Shown piece by piece: positions 26,201 to 34,017 of a stretch of DNA of 64,000 bases. The position numbers were made by a program, and so were the translations under genes. Source of the DNA: Capnocytophaga sp. oral taxon 878. GTDB lineage: Bacteria > Bacteroidota > Bacteroidia > Flavobacteriales > Flavobacteriaceae. The stretch is taken from positions 2,455,501 through 2,519,500 of the forward strand of contig NZ_CP027229.1 in the NCBI RefSeq assembly GCF_002999135.1, written 5' to 3'. Under the pieces are notes generated by a model, which saw nothing but the letters and a program-made list of their open reading frames with translations, was not told the origin of the DNA and searched no databases. Every line of letters begins with the position of its first letter. Positions within the stretch are counted from its first letter, which is position 1.

Positions 26201-26875
26201 TTAAGGGTTATTAAGTTCTTTCCAGTCTTCAAGGGCTTGTTTGTTTGCCCGATGTTCTGATAGAGGATAGATAAGATCTTCTTCCTTTAGCTTTTTAAGT
26301 CGGGTAAGGTACATTTTTTCATATTTTGCCATTAGTTTCTCGTCACCCTTTTGCTTGTATATTTCTTTGAGGTAGAAAAAAGGTTCCCAATCCTTATTAG
26401 CCACAGTATATTTGCCTGCCTCTACCGCCTTAAGCAACTCTTCTTCGGCTTCGTCTATACGCCCCAAATGGAATAGAGCGTCCCCTAAAGCAGTACCATA
26501 GTAAGCTCTTTGTTTTTCGTCAATCCACCCTTTACTATTTCTGTTTAGTGCTTTTTCTAGCCAAGGAATAGCTTCTTCCCATTTAGCTTGATGAAGATAC
26601 ATATTCCCATAATTATAGAAGATATAGTTTAAAGTAGTATACCCATTTTCAGTTATGTATTTTAAGGCTTTAGCAGCCATTGCTTCCGCTTTGTCATACA
26701 GGGCAACATCTGCCAATAAGCCAAAGTAATCCCCAAAAAACATAGCCCTATCAAAAGTATCCGAGAGTTCTGTCTCTACCTTTGGGCAGAGCGTTTCATA
26801 GATAGCCAAAGCCTCCTTATATTGGCATCTTTTTAGAGATTTAGCTGTGTCCCATTGTTTGATTATTGGATTCAT
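26201..26875 (-). CDS. TPR protein heading the DUF4303 cluster
   Basis: 224 residues, all-helical with TPR units (YKEALAIYETLCPK, YYNYGNMYLHQAKWEEAIPWLEKAL-type, AYYGTALGDALFHLGRIDEAEEELLKAVEAG). No signal peptide, so cytosolic. First gene of the four-gene leftward group. Likely a protein-protein scaffold; partner unknown. Confidence 0.75.
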   Translation of the reverse strand: MNPIIKQWDTAKSLKRCQYKEALAIYETLCPKVETELSDTFDRAMFFGDYFGLLADVALYDKAEAMAAKALKYITENGYTTLNYIFYNYGNMYLHQAKWEEAIPWLEKALNRNSKGWIDEKQRAYYGTALGDALFHLGRIDEAEEELLKAVEAGKYTVANKDWEPFFYLKEIYKQKGDEKLMAKYEKMYLTRLKKLKEEDLIYPLSEHRANKQALEDWKELNNP

Positions 26876-26896
26876 TTTATATAATTTTTACCTCTT

Positions 26897-27376
26897 TTAA
26901 TATCCACTTATCGGGAAACTCACCCCTATCGAAAACCGAAACCTACCCCCCTCAAAAGGATAGTCATCACTACTCTTACCCCAAGGAAAGCCATAGCCCG
27001 CCTTCAAATGCAAAACAAGAATTTGTATCCCCGCCTCCGGAGCAAAGTAATAAGGCGAAAAATTCAACTGAGGGCGCAACATAAGCATAGGAACATCAAC
27101 AAAACCACTCTGGTGCTTATCCACCCTTAGCAAGGCCGAAACTTGCCCCTCAGGAATAAGAACAAGCCTCTTATTTTCCGAGCGCATATTAGCCGCAAGC
27201 CCCCCAAGTAGCACCGTCTTATCACGATCCAAAAACGCACAATGCAACCCCAATTGCCCATAGGTCGAGCCCTGTTTAACATAGCCCACATCCACCAAAA
27301 AAACAGGCTTTTCCGCAGTTTGAGCCACAGCACCAGTGCCCGCCCACATACATAAAAGTAAAAAAAGTTTTTTCAT
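26897..27376 (-). CDS. Small secreted protein, probable outer-membrane barrel
   Basis: 159 residues with signal peptide to AVAQT. The mature part is mostly short amphipathic strands (PVFLVDVGYVKQGSTYGQLGL, FYFAPEAGIQILVLHLKAGYGF) with a terminal aromatic strand (FRFSIGVSFPISGY). It looks like a small integral outer-membrane protein. No homolog named. Confidence 0.6.
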   Translation of the reverse strand: MKKLFLLLCMWAGTGAVAQTAEKPVFLVDVGYVKQGSTYGQLGLHCAFLDRDKTVLLGGLAANMRSENKRLVLIPEGQVSALLRVDKHQSGFVDVPMLMLRPQLNFSPYYFAPEAGIQILVLHLKAGYGFPWGKSSDDYPFEGGRFRFSIGVSFPISGY

Positions 27377-27535
27377 TTAATTCTCGTATTTTTCAAGTAC
27401 ATATTTTATTATCCAAGCCTCCAAAAAAGCTACACACAGGCACATATCACCCACTATCGCCACCGGAAGCAAAACAGCCGTTCTCACCCTACTGCCCAAG
27501 GTATCACTACGCCTTCCCAACAAGCGCAACGTCAT
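27377..27535 (-). CDS. Small membrane protein
   Basis: 52 residues from the ATG at 27533-27535 (MTLRLLGRRSDTLG...), with one clear hydrophobic helix (AVLLPVAIVGDMCLCVAFLEAWII) and a charged tail. A longer frame starts at 27601, but the promoter boxes at 27574-27604 occupy that region, which excludes the longer start. It ends 1 bp before the next gene's start and is probably co-transcribed with it. Function unknown. Confidence 0.5.
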   Translation of the reverse strand: MTLRLLGRRSDTLGSRVRTAVLLPVAIVGDMCLCVAFLEAWIIKYVLEKYEN

Positions 27536-27573
27536 AAACACTTTTATATTCAAAATAACACTTATTAATGGCG

Positions 27574-27604
27574 CAAAGATAAAAATAATTTCACAATACA
27601 CAAA
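27574..27604 (-). promoter_or_regulatory. Promoter of the leftward small membrane protein gene
   Basis: Minus strand TTTG (27601-27604), 19-bp spacer, TATCTTTG (27574-27581). Confidence 0.55.
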
Positions 27605-27776
27605 TCACTCATCCCCCAACCTCCCCCCAGCCACCCCCTATCCCGAACGAACGAATAACGAAGGATAAACGAACTATAAACGAAGGATAGTTAGCCAACA
27701 CGCACAACTAAGAATCTCCCCAACTACAGCCCACACCACACTACCCCCTAACTCCCCCCACGAAAATTCTTAATTA
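27605..27776. repeat. Repeat locus R2 with pyrimidine tract
   Basis: CCCCTATCCCGAACGAACGAAT, then AACGAAGGAT, AAACGAACTAT, AAACGAAGGAT and AGTTAGCCA at about 27636-27693, flanked by C-rich words (CCTCCCCCCAGCC, CCCCCTAACTCC). It lies between divergent genes, the small membrane protein gene and accD, inside or just outside both promoters. Confidence 0.75.
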
Positions 27777-27807
27777 TTTGCTAATTCAAAAAATATTCGT
27801 AATTTTG
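27777..27807 (+). promoter_or_regulatory. accD promoter
   Basis: TTTG (27777-27780), 19-bp spacer, TAATTTTG (27800-27807); the accD ATG is about 24 bp further. Confidence 0.6.
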
Positions 27808-27830
27808 CACTTTACTAATAATGATTAATT

Positions 27831-28685
27831 ATGTCTTGGTTTAAAAGAACAGCAAAAGGAATACAAACCTCAACCGAGGAAAAAAAAGACATCCCTAAAG
27901 GGCTATGGTTTAAATCACCTAGCGGAAATATTGTAGAACAAGATGAGCTGGTAACCAACTTCTATATAAGTCCAGACGACGATTACCACGTGCGTATCGG
28001 TAGTAAAGAATATTTCCAAATATTGTTTGATAACAACGAATTTAAGGAACTCGACGCCAATATGACCTCTAAAGACCCCCTTGAGTTCGTCGATACCAAA
28101 AGCTACACCAAACGATTGGAAGAAGCCACCCAAAAAACAAACCTAAAAGATGCTGTACGCACCGCCGTAGGTAACTCCAAAGGAGCTCCCATCGTAATAG
28201 GTTGTATGGATTTCGCCTTCATCGGAGGCTCAATGGGTAGCGTAGTAGGCGAAAAAATATGCCGCGCTATCGATTACGCCATCAAGCACAAACTCCCCTT
28301 CTTGATGATCTCAAAATCAGGAGGCGCCCGTATGATGGAAGCAGCTCTTTCCCTTATGCAAATGGCAAAAACCTCTATCAAACTCGCACAGTTAGATCAG
28401 GCAAAACTACCATACATATCCCTCTGTACCGATCCTACCACAGGAGGTATTAGCGCATCTTTCGCAATGTTAGGCGATATCAATATTGCCGAACCAGGCG
28501 CCCTAATAGGATTCGCAGGCCCACGCGTCGTGAAAGATACCACAGGGCAAGACCTACCCGAAGGATTCCAAACCGCCGAATTCGTCCTCGAACACGGATT
28601 CCTAGATTTCATCGTGAACCGCAAACAGCTAAAAGACAAGGTAAACCTATACATCGATTTGGTAATGAACCGACCCGTAAGGTAA
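27831..28685 (+). CDS. accD: Acetyl-CoA carboxylase carboxyltransferase beta subunit, zinc-ribbon-less
   Basis: Carboxyltransferase half-reaction making malonyl-CoA for fatty acid synthesis, working with AccA. 284 residues with the crotonase-type core ([45 protein letters not shown]). The N-terminal region that normally carries a CxxC...CxxC zinc ribbon reads LWFKSPSGN and [14 protein letters not shown]: all four cysteines are replaced. The same loss is known in other flavobacterial AccD proteins, so this is a lineage trait rather than damage. The gene's plus strand is strongly C/A-rich. Confidence 0.95.
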   Translation: MSWFKRTAKGIQTSTEEKKDIPKGLWFKSPSGNIVEQDELVTNFYISPDDDYHVRIGSKEYFQILFDNNEFKELDANMTSKDPLEFVDTKSYTKRLEEATQKTNLKDAVRTAVGNSKGAPIVIGCMDFAFIGGSMGSVVGEKICRAIDYAIKHKLPFLMISKSGGARMMEAALSLMQMAKTSIKLAQLDQAKLPYISLCTDPTTGGISASFAMLGDINIAEPGALIGFAGPRVVKDTTGQDLPEGFQTAEFVLEHGFLDFIVNRKQLKDKVNLYIDLVMNRPVR

Positions 28686-28711
28686 CATTTCACCTCAAAA
28701 CCAACAAAACA

Positions 28712-29155
28712 ATGAATTTACCAAAGTATGATGTAGTAAGTAATACCTCTCACACTTATGAGTTTATCAGTGAGGGCAAAAATGGTAAGATTTACAAATC
28801 AGTATCTTTTCAAGAAACAAATATTGAAGGAGTATACAATTTAGGTTTAGTTGATAAAAATCCTATTACAGGTCAAGTAGATGACAAAGTTGTTTCTAAT
28901 AATGGAGATAGAGATAAAGTACTTTCTACTGTAGTAGAAATTATTTATCTTTTTACTGATCAGTTCCCCGATGTATGGATATATGCAGAAGGAAGTACAC
29001 CAGCAAGAACAAGACTATATCAAATAAGTATTGTCAAGTTTTTTCATATAGTAAAAAGGGATTTTGAACTACAAGCTCTTTTAGAAAACAAATGGGAAGA
29101 ATTTCGCCCAAATGTTAATTATCAAGCATTTGTAATAAAACGCAAAAAGTATTGA
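28712..29155 (+). CDS. DUF6934-like protein
   Basis: 147 residues, no signal peptide: NLPKYDVVSNTSHTYEFISEGKNGKIYKSVSF at the start and a core IIYLFTDQFPDVWIYAEGSTPARTRLYQIS, matching a small Bacteroidota family of unknown function. It lies between accD and mvaD with a 62-residue partner. Base composition is AT-rich and strand-neutral, unlike the C/A-skewed genes on both sides, which points to recent arrival. A toxin-antitoxin or similar two-gene module is a reasonable guess, not shown. Confidence 0.6.
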   Translation: MNLPKYDVVSNTSHTYEFISEGKNGKIYKSVSFQETNIEGVYNLGLVDKNPITGQVDDKVVSNNGDRDKVLSTVVEIIYLFTDQFPDVWIYAEGSTPARTRLYQISIVKFFHIVKRDFELQALLENKWEEFRPNVNYQAFVIKRKKY

Positions 29156-29158
29156 ATT

Positions 29159-29347
29159 ATGAGTACAAAAGAAAAGAAAAAAATAAAACAACCTTTTGCA
29201 AAAAAAATAGCTGAAGCTATAGTTCCTTATACTTTTTGGAAAGTAGACGACACCGCCTATACAAATCAGCCCGCTCTAATTGAAAAGTTAGCACGTGCCA
29301 ACGAAACACTCAAAAAAGTAGGAATGCCTAAGAGTTTTACACGCTAA
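29159..29347 (+). CDS. Small protein paired with the DUF6934-like gene
   Basis: 62 residues, basic N-terminus (STKEKKKIKQPFAKKIAEAI), no membrane segment. Starts 3 bp after the preceding stop; mvaD follows in 4 bp. Shares the neutral, AT-rich composition of its partner. Function unknown. Confidence 0.5.
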   Translation: MSTKEKKKIKQPFAKKIAEAIVPYTFWKVDDTAYTNQPALIEKLARANETLKKVGMPKSFTR

Positions 29348-29351
29348 AAAA

Positions 29352-30383
29352 ATGATATCATTTAAAGCACCCAGTAATATTGCACTCGTAAAGTATTGGG
29401 GTAAAAAAGGAGAACAACTCCCAGCCAACCCTTCAGTAAGCTTTACCCTTACCCACTGTTATACCGAGACCTCCGTTGCCTACCAGCAACGCAGTAGCCT
29501 CGCTATACCCCCTACCGAAAAGTTCTCTTTTACCTTCAACTTCGAAGGAGAAGCCAAACCCTCTTTTCACCCCAAAATCAATACCTTCTTTCAGCGCATA
29601 TTACCCTACCTGCCTTTCCTTACCGATTATCATTTTACCATAAACTCACATAACTCATTCCCTCACAGCAGCGGCATAGCCTCTTCAGCCAGCGCAATGG
29701 CAGCACTCTCACTATGCCTAATGCAAGTAGCTCAAGAGCTCGGAATGAACTTCACCCAAGATCAGTTTTGGCAGCAAGCCTCACTCTTAGCTCGTTTAGG
29801 ATCCGGTAGCGCCTGCCGCAGTACACACGGCAGCATAGTAGTATGGGGGCAACACGCCTCTATACCCCACAGCACCGATCAGTACGGCATACCATACCCC
29901 TTGCCCGTACACCCCATTTTTGATCAATACCAAGATACCATCTTGCTTATAGATAAAGGACAAAAACAAGTAAGTAGCACCTTAGGGCATAACCTAATGC
30001 ACGGGCACCCCTTTGCCCAGGCACGTTTCGCACAAGCTCACCAAAATACCGATAAGCTTATCCAGTGCTTCGCCACCGGCGATCTCGAAACATTTATCCA
30101 AGTAGTCGAGAGCGAAGCCCTTACCCTACACGCTATGATGCAAACCAGCATCCCCTACTTTATCCTTATGCGCCCCAACACCTTAGAGGTTATACAACAC
30201 GTATGGCAATACCGCAAAAGCACAAGCATACCACTGTGTTTCACCCTCGATGCCGGCGCCAATGTACACCTCTTATATCCCAAAAAGTATAAAGAAGAAG
30301 TACAAAAATATATCCAAGACGTATTAGCCCCCTATTGTGAGGGCAAACACTATATTCACGATTGCCTAAATACTAACCCCTAA
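29352..30383 (+). CDS. mvaD: Diphosphomevalonate decarboxylase
   Basis: GHMP-superfamily enzyme making isopentenyl diphosphate from mevalonate diphosphate with ATP. 343 residues. The start SFKAPSNIALVKYWGKKG and the HSSGIASSASAMAAL phosphate-binding loop are diagnostic. It shows that the organism uses the mevalonate route for isoprenoids, as Flavobacteriia do. Preceded by the small pair of unknown genes, followed by a C-tract leader and the BamE-like gene. Confidence 0.93.
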   Translation: MISFKAPSNIALVKYWGKKGEQLPANPSVSFTLTHCYTETSVAYQQRSSLAIPPTEKFSFTFNFEGEAKPSFHPKINTFFQRILPYLPFLTDYHFTINSHNSFPHSSGIASSASAMAALSLCLMQVAQELGMNFTQDQFWQQASLLARLGSGSACRSTHGSIVVWGQHASIPHSTDQYGIPYPLPVHPIFDQYQDTILLIDKGQKQVSSTLGHNLMHGHPFAQARFAQAHQNTDKLIQCFATGDLETFIQVVESEALTLHAMMQTSIPYFILMRPNTLEVIQHVWQYRKSTSIPLCFTLDAGANVHLLYPKKYKEEVQKYIQDVLAPYCEGKHYIHDCLNTNP

Positions 30384-30435
30384 CTCTAACTTTACATCCT
30401 AACTCTAAACCCTAACTCCTAACCCCTAACCCCTT
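30384..30435. repeat. CCCTAA-like tract before the BamE-like gene
   Basis: CCCTAACTC, CCTAACTCTAAACCC, CCTAACCCCTAACCCC in the 50 bp between mvaD and the next ATG. The opposite strand carries clusters of 3-4 guanines spaced by TTA and could form a G-quadruplex. Confidence 0.6.
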
Positions 30436-30849
30436 ATGCTGTATATAGCTGTTATACTAATAACAATAGGCACCACATACCTGCTTTATATGCTTATAAG
30501 GCAAGGTATCGCCAATGTAAAACGCGAACGTACCATTGAGGATCTTCGCGAAAAATGGCAAAACGCCCTGTTAGATGAAAAACAAACCCACGAGGTAATA
30601 ATGGATACCATTAAAACTTCCTATGGCGAAAACACCCTTAACGCTATCGAAAAAGGCGTGTATAGTGAAGGTATGCCCGATTTCCTTGTCAAAATGGCCG
30701 TAGGTAAGCCCCGCGAAGTACAAAGCGCCGCCTTCCGCGGCGCCTCTACCGAGCGTTGGCACTACAAAACACTTATCCTCACCTTTCAAAACGGCCGACT
30801 CATAGGATGGGAAAGCAATGATAATTCTACTACAAAAGCAGGAATATAA
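30436..30849 (+). CDS. Membrane-anchored BamE/SmpA-like small protein
   Basis: 137 residues. One N-terminal transmembrane helix (YIAVILITIGTTYLLYMLI), then a compact domain with GMPDFLVKMAVGKPREV ... ERWHY ... LTFQNGRLIGWE, the pattern of BamE/OmlA-fold proteins. No lipobox. It overlaps the J-domain gene by 1 nt. Role unknown; it may help envelope assembly. Confidence 0.55.
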   Translation: MLYIAVILITIGTTYLLYMLIRQGIANVKRERTIEDLREKWQNALLDEKQTHEVIMDTIKTSYGENTLNAIEKGVYSEGMPDFLVKMAVGKPREVQSAAFRGASTERWHYKTLILTFQNGRLIGWESNDNSTTKAGI

Positions 30850-31325
30850 TGTTGAAAGATTACTACGAAATATTAGGCGTAACACCCAAAGCCTCCCCCG
30901 ATGAAATACGTGAGGCTTATAAAAAACTCGCCAAAGCCTTCCACCCCGATAAGCATCAGGGTGATGCTTTCTTTTCCGAAAAATTTAAAAGCCTACAAGA
31001 GGCCTACAACGTACTTTCCGATGCCGATAAGCGCAAAGAATACGACACACAATTTGCCGAGCAGCTTAACGCTCAAGCAAATCCTACCAAAAAGCAATCC
31101 ACCTCCCAATCCACCTCCCCAAACACTACACAATCCTACTCCGTAGTCGATTTGCCTACCCTAGTCGATATGTACTTTGAACGACACACAGCTACCATAC
31201 AAGCCCGCAAATTCTACGATGGCTTCTTAGCTACTAAAAAAGAATACTATATCAGCTGGCTCAAAGTGGGCATAGCCCTATCCATCATTGCCACTGGCAT
31301 AGCCCTATTATTTACAATCTCTTAA
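30849..31325 (+). CDS. J-domain protein with C-terminal membrane anchor
   Basis: 158 residues. Residues 3-65 are a J domain with the HPD tripeptide (AFHPDKHQGD); a low-complexity Ser/Thr/Gln linker follows (about 80-105), then a single transmembrane helix near the end (VGIALSIIATGIALLFTI). It should recruit DnaK to the membrane surface. No Gly/Phe or zinc domain, so not a canonical DnaJ. Confidence 0.85.
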   Translation: MLKDYYEILGVTPKASPDEIREAYKKLAKAFHPDKHQGDAFFSEKFKSLQEAYNVLSDADKRKEYDTQFAEQLNAQANPTKKQSTSQSTSPNTTQSYSVVDLPTLVDMYFERHTATIQARKFYDGFLATKKEYYISWLKVGIALSIIATGIALLFTIS

Positions 31326-31335
31326 TAATCCATCA

Positions 31336-32271
31336 TTGAACGAAACTGCTTTACAGATTTTTCGCTTTCAATATGAGCATAACAAGGTCTACCACCGCTT
31401 TTGCTCACTGCTGGGGCGTACCCCCGATAAGGTACACTCCCTTACCGATATTCCATTCCTTCCTATCCAATTCTTCAAAACCGAAAAAGTATACTGCGGT
31501 ACTACTCCCCCCGAGGCTGTATTCACCAGCAGTGGCACCACCGGTGCCCAAACCTCACAACACTTTGTAAAGGAACTCCCTCTATATACCCAAAGCTTCC
31601 GCCAAGGCTTTGAACTATTCTACGGCGATATACAACAGTATGCCGTATTAGCGCTCTTACCCTCATATTTGGAGCGTACAGGCTCTTCCCTCATCACTAT
31701 GGTAGCCGATCTTATTGAGCGCTCCCAAAACCCCTATAGTGGCTTTTATCTTAATGAGTATGACCTCCTAGCCCAGCACCTCCAAACATTGGATAGTAGC
31801 GGACAAAAAGTTCTCCTCATAGGTGTTTCCTTTGCCCTTTTAGATTTGGTAGAACAACATTCATTCTCACTCAAAAACACTATTGTAATGGAAACCGGCG
31901 GTATGAAAGGTCGCCGCCGTGAGTTAGTCCGTGAGGAACTCCACGCCATCCTATGCCAAGGTTTTGGCGTCCCAACCATCCATTCCGAGTACGGAATGAC
32001 CGAACTCCTTTCTCAAGCATACTCCAATGGCAACGGTATTTATCATACCGTCCCTTGGATGAAAATCCTTATCCGCGATACCAATGATGCCCTCTCTTAC
32101 CTGCCCAATGGTAAAACTGGAGGACTTAATATTATTGATTTGGCTAATAAATACTCTTGCAGCTTCATAGCCACTCAAGATTTAGGTAAGCTCCTCCCCG
32201 ATGGCTCTTTTCAAGTACTTGGCCGCTTTGATAACGCCGATATCAGAGGTTGCAATTTAATGGTAAGTTAA
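31336..32271 (+). CDS. LuxE/PaaK-like acyltransferase-adenylate family protein
   Basis: About 311 residues with the adenylate-family loop TSSGTTG and the EYGMTELLSQAY motif. LuxE-type proteins activate or transfer acyl groups; in Bacteroidota such genes often lie in lipid or surface modification settings, here alone before a terminator. The only start that keeps the N-terminus is TTG at 31336 (no ATG upstream in frame), 10 bp after the J-domain gene stop. It reaches 32271 and is followed by a strong hairpin. Confidence 0.85.
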   Translation: MNETALQIFRFQYEHNKVYHRFCSLLGRTPDKVHSLTDIPFLPIQFFKTEKVYCGTTPPEAVFTSSGTTGAQTSQHFVKELPLYTQSFRQGFELFYGDIQQYAVLALLPSYLERTGSSLITMVADLIERSQNPYSGFYLNEYDLLAQHLQTLDSSGQKVLLIGVSFALLDLVEQHSFSLKNTIVMETGGMKGRRRELVREELHAILCQGFGVPTIHSEYGMTELLSQAYSNGNGIYHTVPWMKILIRDTNDALSYLPNGKTGGLNIIDLANKYSCSFIATQDLGKLLPDGSFQVLGRFDNADIRGCNLMVS

Positions 32272-32295
32272 GCCTTTTAATAGCCAAATAACAAC

Positions 32296-32337
32296 AAAAA
32301 AGCTGTAGAACTACATTTGTATTCTACAGCTTTTTTT
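32296..32337. terminator. Terminator after the LuxE-like gene
   Basis: AAAAAGCTGTAGAA pairs with TTCTACAGCTTTTT across an 11-nt loop, followed by a T-run; convergent with the M23 peptidase gene. Confidence 0.8.
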
Positions 32338-32364
32338 GTAAATAGTTTAGTCTTTAAATCCTCA

Positions 32365-33339
32365 TTAGTCTAATGATTGGTTCTCTTGGCTTGATACGTG
32401 TAACATCTCAGCATATTCACTAGGGGTTAAGTTACCGTAGTAAAAGTGAATAGGGTTAATATGCTCTCCGTTCTTCATCACCTCATAGTGCAAGTGAGGT
32501 GCTTCCGAGCGCCCTGTACTACCCACTTTACCTATCAAATCTCCTCGCTTCACGTGTTGTCCCGCTCGCACATTATAAGCCGATAGGTGTCCGTACAGTG
32601 TTACATAACCATACCCGTGATCTATCCTAATATGGTTCCCATACCCCGATGCTCCATCATCAGCCCTAATAACCACCCCATCACCCGAGGCATATACAGG
32701 CGTTCCTTGTGGCGCCGAAAAGTCCATACCGTAATGAAACTTACGCGCCTTAGTAAAGGGGTCACTCCGCCAGCCATACCCCGAAGCCATACGCTTCAGG
32801 TCTTTGTTATTTACAGGCTGTATAGCAGGTATCGAAGCCAAAAACTTCTCCTTCTCTTTTGATAGCTTTGATATCTCATCCAATGATTTTGACTGCACCA
32901 CCAGCTGCTTCCGCAGCACATCAAGCCGCTTCATAGTATTGGCAACCAGTTTAGAGCTACCCTCATTCTCCAAGTCCTTATATTTATTAGCATCAATACC
33001 CCTCTTGCGCACACTATCGGGTATGATAGGCGCATTAAAGTAAAGGCGGTACATATTATTATCTCGCTCCTGTAAGTCTGCCAACACATCCTCCACAAGC
33101 TCCATCTTCTTGTTCAAAATCTGGTAGTTATTCTCATAATTCTTTATTTCACGCGCCAGCATAACTTCTCTCGGCGTAAAAAACATACGCGAGTTAATAA
33201 TGATAAGCGACAAAATACTGCCAAACAAAGCCGCAGCCAACAAGAAAATCAGCGCATTACGCACCTTCGTCCGCTTCTTATTCCTGATGCGTTTGTACGA
33301 CAACGTTTCTGGGTCATAATAATATTTTATCTTCTTCAT
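32365..33339 (-). CDS. M23 (LytM-type) peptidoglycan endopeptidase, membrane-anchored
   Basis: 324 residues. Basic N-terminus and one transmembrane helix (about 29-48), a coiled-coil (about 60-170) and a C-terminal LytM domain with zinc ligands His202 and Asp206 (FHYGMD), His282 and His284 (PHLHYE). All catalytic residues are present. Coiled coil plus LytM is the architecture of divisome or cell-wall hydrolases or their activators. It is divergent from tatA across repeat R3. Confidence 0.88.
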   Translation of the reverse strand: MKKIKYYYDPETLSYKRIRNKKRTKVRNALIFLLAAALFGSILSLIIINSRMFFTPREVMLAREIKNYENNYQILNKKMELVEDVLADLQERDNNMYRLYFNAPIIPDSVRKRGIDANKYKDLENEGSSKLVANTMKRLDVLRKQLVVQSKSLDEISKLSKEKEKFLASIPAIQPVNNKDLKRMASGYGWRSDPFTKARKFHYGMDFSAPQGTPVYASGDGVVIRADDGASGYGNHIRIDHGYGYVTLYGHLSAYNVRAGQHVKRGDLIGKVGSTGRSEAPHLHYEVMKNGEHINPIHFYYGNLTPSEYAEMLHVSSQENQSLD

Positions 33340-33734
33340 AGAGGCAAAAGTATAAAAAAAAGTTCAATGTTGTTCATTTATCACAAAAAAAATGTATTTT
33401 TGCACTCACCCTTTACTATTGTCCTTACCCAGTAAGGAATCAATAATACCCACAGCCTTGCTACAGCTCAGTATGTACCAAAGCATAGTCAGCCCCCAGC
33501 CTACCCCTATCCCGAACGAACGAATAACGAAGGATAAACGAACTATAAACGAAGGATAGTCAGCGAGCTGGCACAGCTGAGTATGTCGCGAAGGATAGTT
33601 GCTCAGCTATCTATCACAACACTAACCACCCCTTACCACCACAAATACCGTGCCTTTGCCCTATAGCAAGCCACACCACACATATCAAAAATAAATTATA
33701 CAGCACTTAATACCAAATACCTAAAAAACACACT
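33340..33734. repeat. Repeat locus R3, longest form
   Basis: Between divergent M23 and tatA genes. CCCTATCCCGAACG (about 33505) then AACGAAGGAT, AAACGAACTAT, AAACGAAGGAT, followed by AGTCAGCGAGCTGGCACAGC, TGAGTATGTCGCGAAGGATAG and a partial second round TTGCTCAGC to about 33605. A degraded earlier round (GCTACAGCTCAGTATGTACC) is at about 33460. C-rich words flank it. No open frame is supported. Confidence 0.75.
33370..33402 (+). promoter_or_regulatory. Candidate rightward promoter upstream of repeat R3
   Basis: TTG (33370-33372), 22-bp spacer, TATTTTTG (33395-33402). It is the only good match before tatA, about 330 bp upstream, so a transcript would carry R3 in a long leader, or it drives a separate RNA. 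Confidence 0.4.
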
Positions 33735-33971
33735 ATGGGACTCTCAGAAATCATCTTAATACTCTTCGTAGTACTCCTACTCTTCGGAGCCGATAAGCTC
33801 CCCGAAATGGCACGCACCTTAGGCAAAACCATACGCCAAATACGTGACGCCACCAACGAAATCAAAACCGAAATCGAACAATCCACCCACCAAGCCACCG
33901 ATATCGATACCAAATTCATCACCGATACCCAAAAAGAAATCGACAAACTCAAAAACGACCTAACAAAATGA
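33735..33971 (+). CDS. tatA: Twin-arginine translocase subunit TatA/E
   Basis: 78 residues. Short N-terminal transmembrane helix (MGLSEIILILFVVLLLFG) with the family FGADKLPEMARTLGKT hinge and amphipathic helix, then a long charged tail. It exports folded proteins with TatC, which is not in the window. The last 79 bp of the gene plus 6 bp beyond are duplicated at 35174-35258. Its stop codon overlaps an ATG (33968-33970) that in this copy opens only a 5-codon frame, while the same ATG in the second copy starts the lipoprotein gene at 35249. Confidence 0.9.
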   Translation: MGLSEIILILFVVLLLFGADKLPEMARTLGKTIRQIRDATNEIKTEIEQSTHQATDIDTKFITDTQKEIDKLKNDLTK

Positions 33972-33977
33972 AACCCC
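33893..33977 (+). repeat. 85-bp direct repeat, left copy (tatA 3' end)
   Basis: AGCCACCGATATCG ... AACAAAATGAAACCCC, identical to 35174-35258 except at 33931 (A against G) and 33960 (C against T). Offset between the copies is exactly 1281 bp. The unique segment between them is 33978-35173. Confidence 0.95.
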
Positions 33978-34017
33978 ATTCTTAATATTTCACAATCAAC
34001 AAACAAGCAAATTAGAG

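Noticed and set aside
27642..27693. CRISPR-like array of short repeats
   Set aside because: Units are 10-11 bp without unique spacers and there are no cas genes; it is one copy of a dispersed intergenic repeat.
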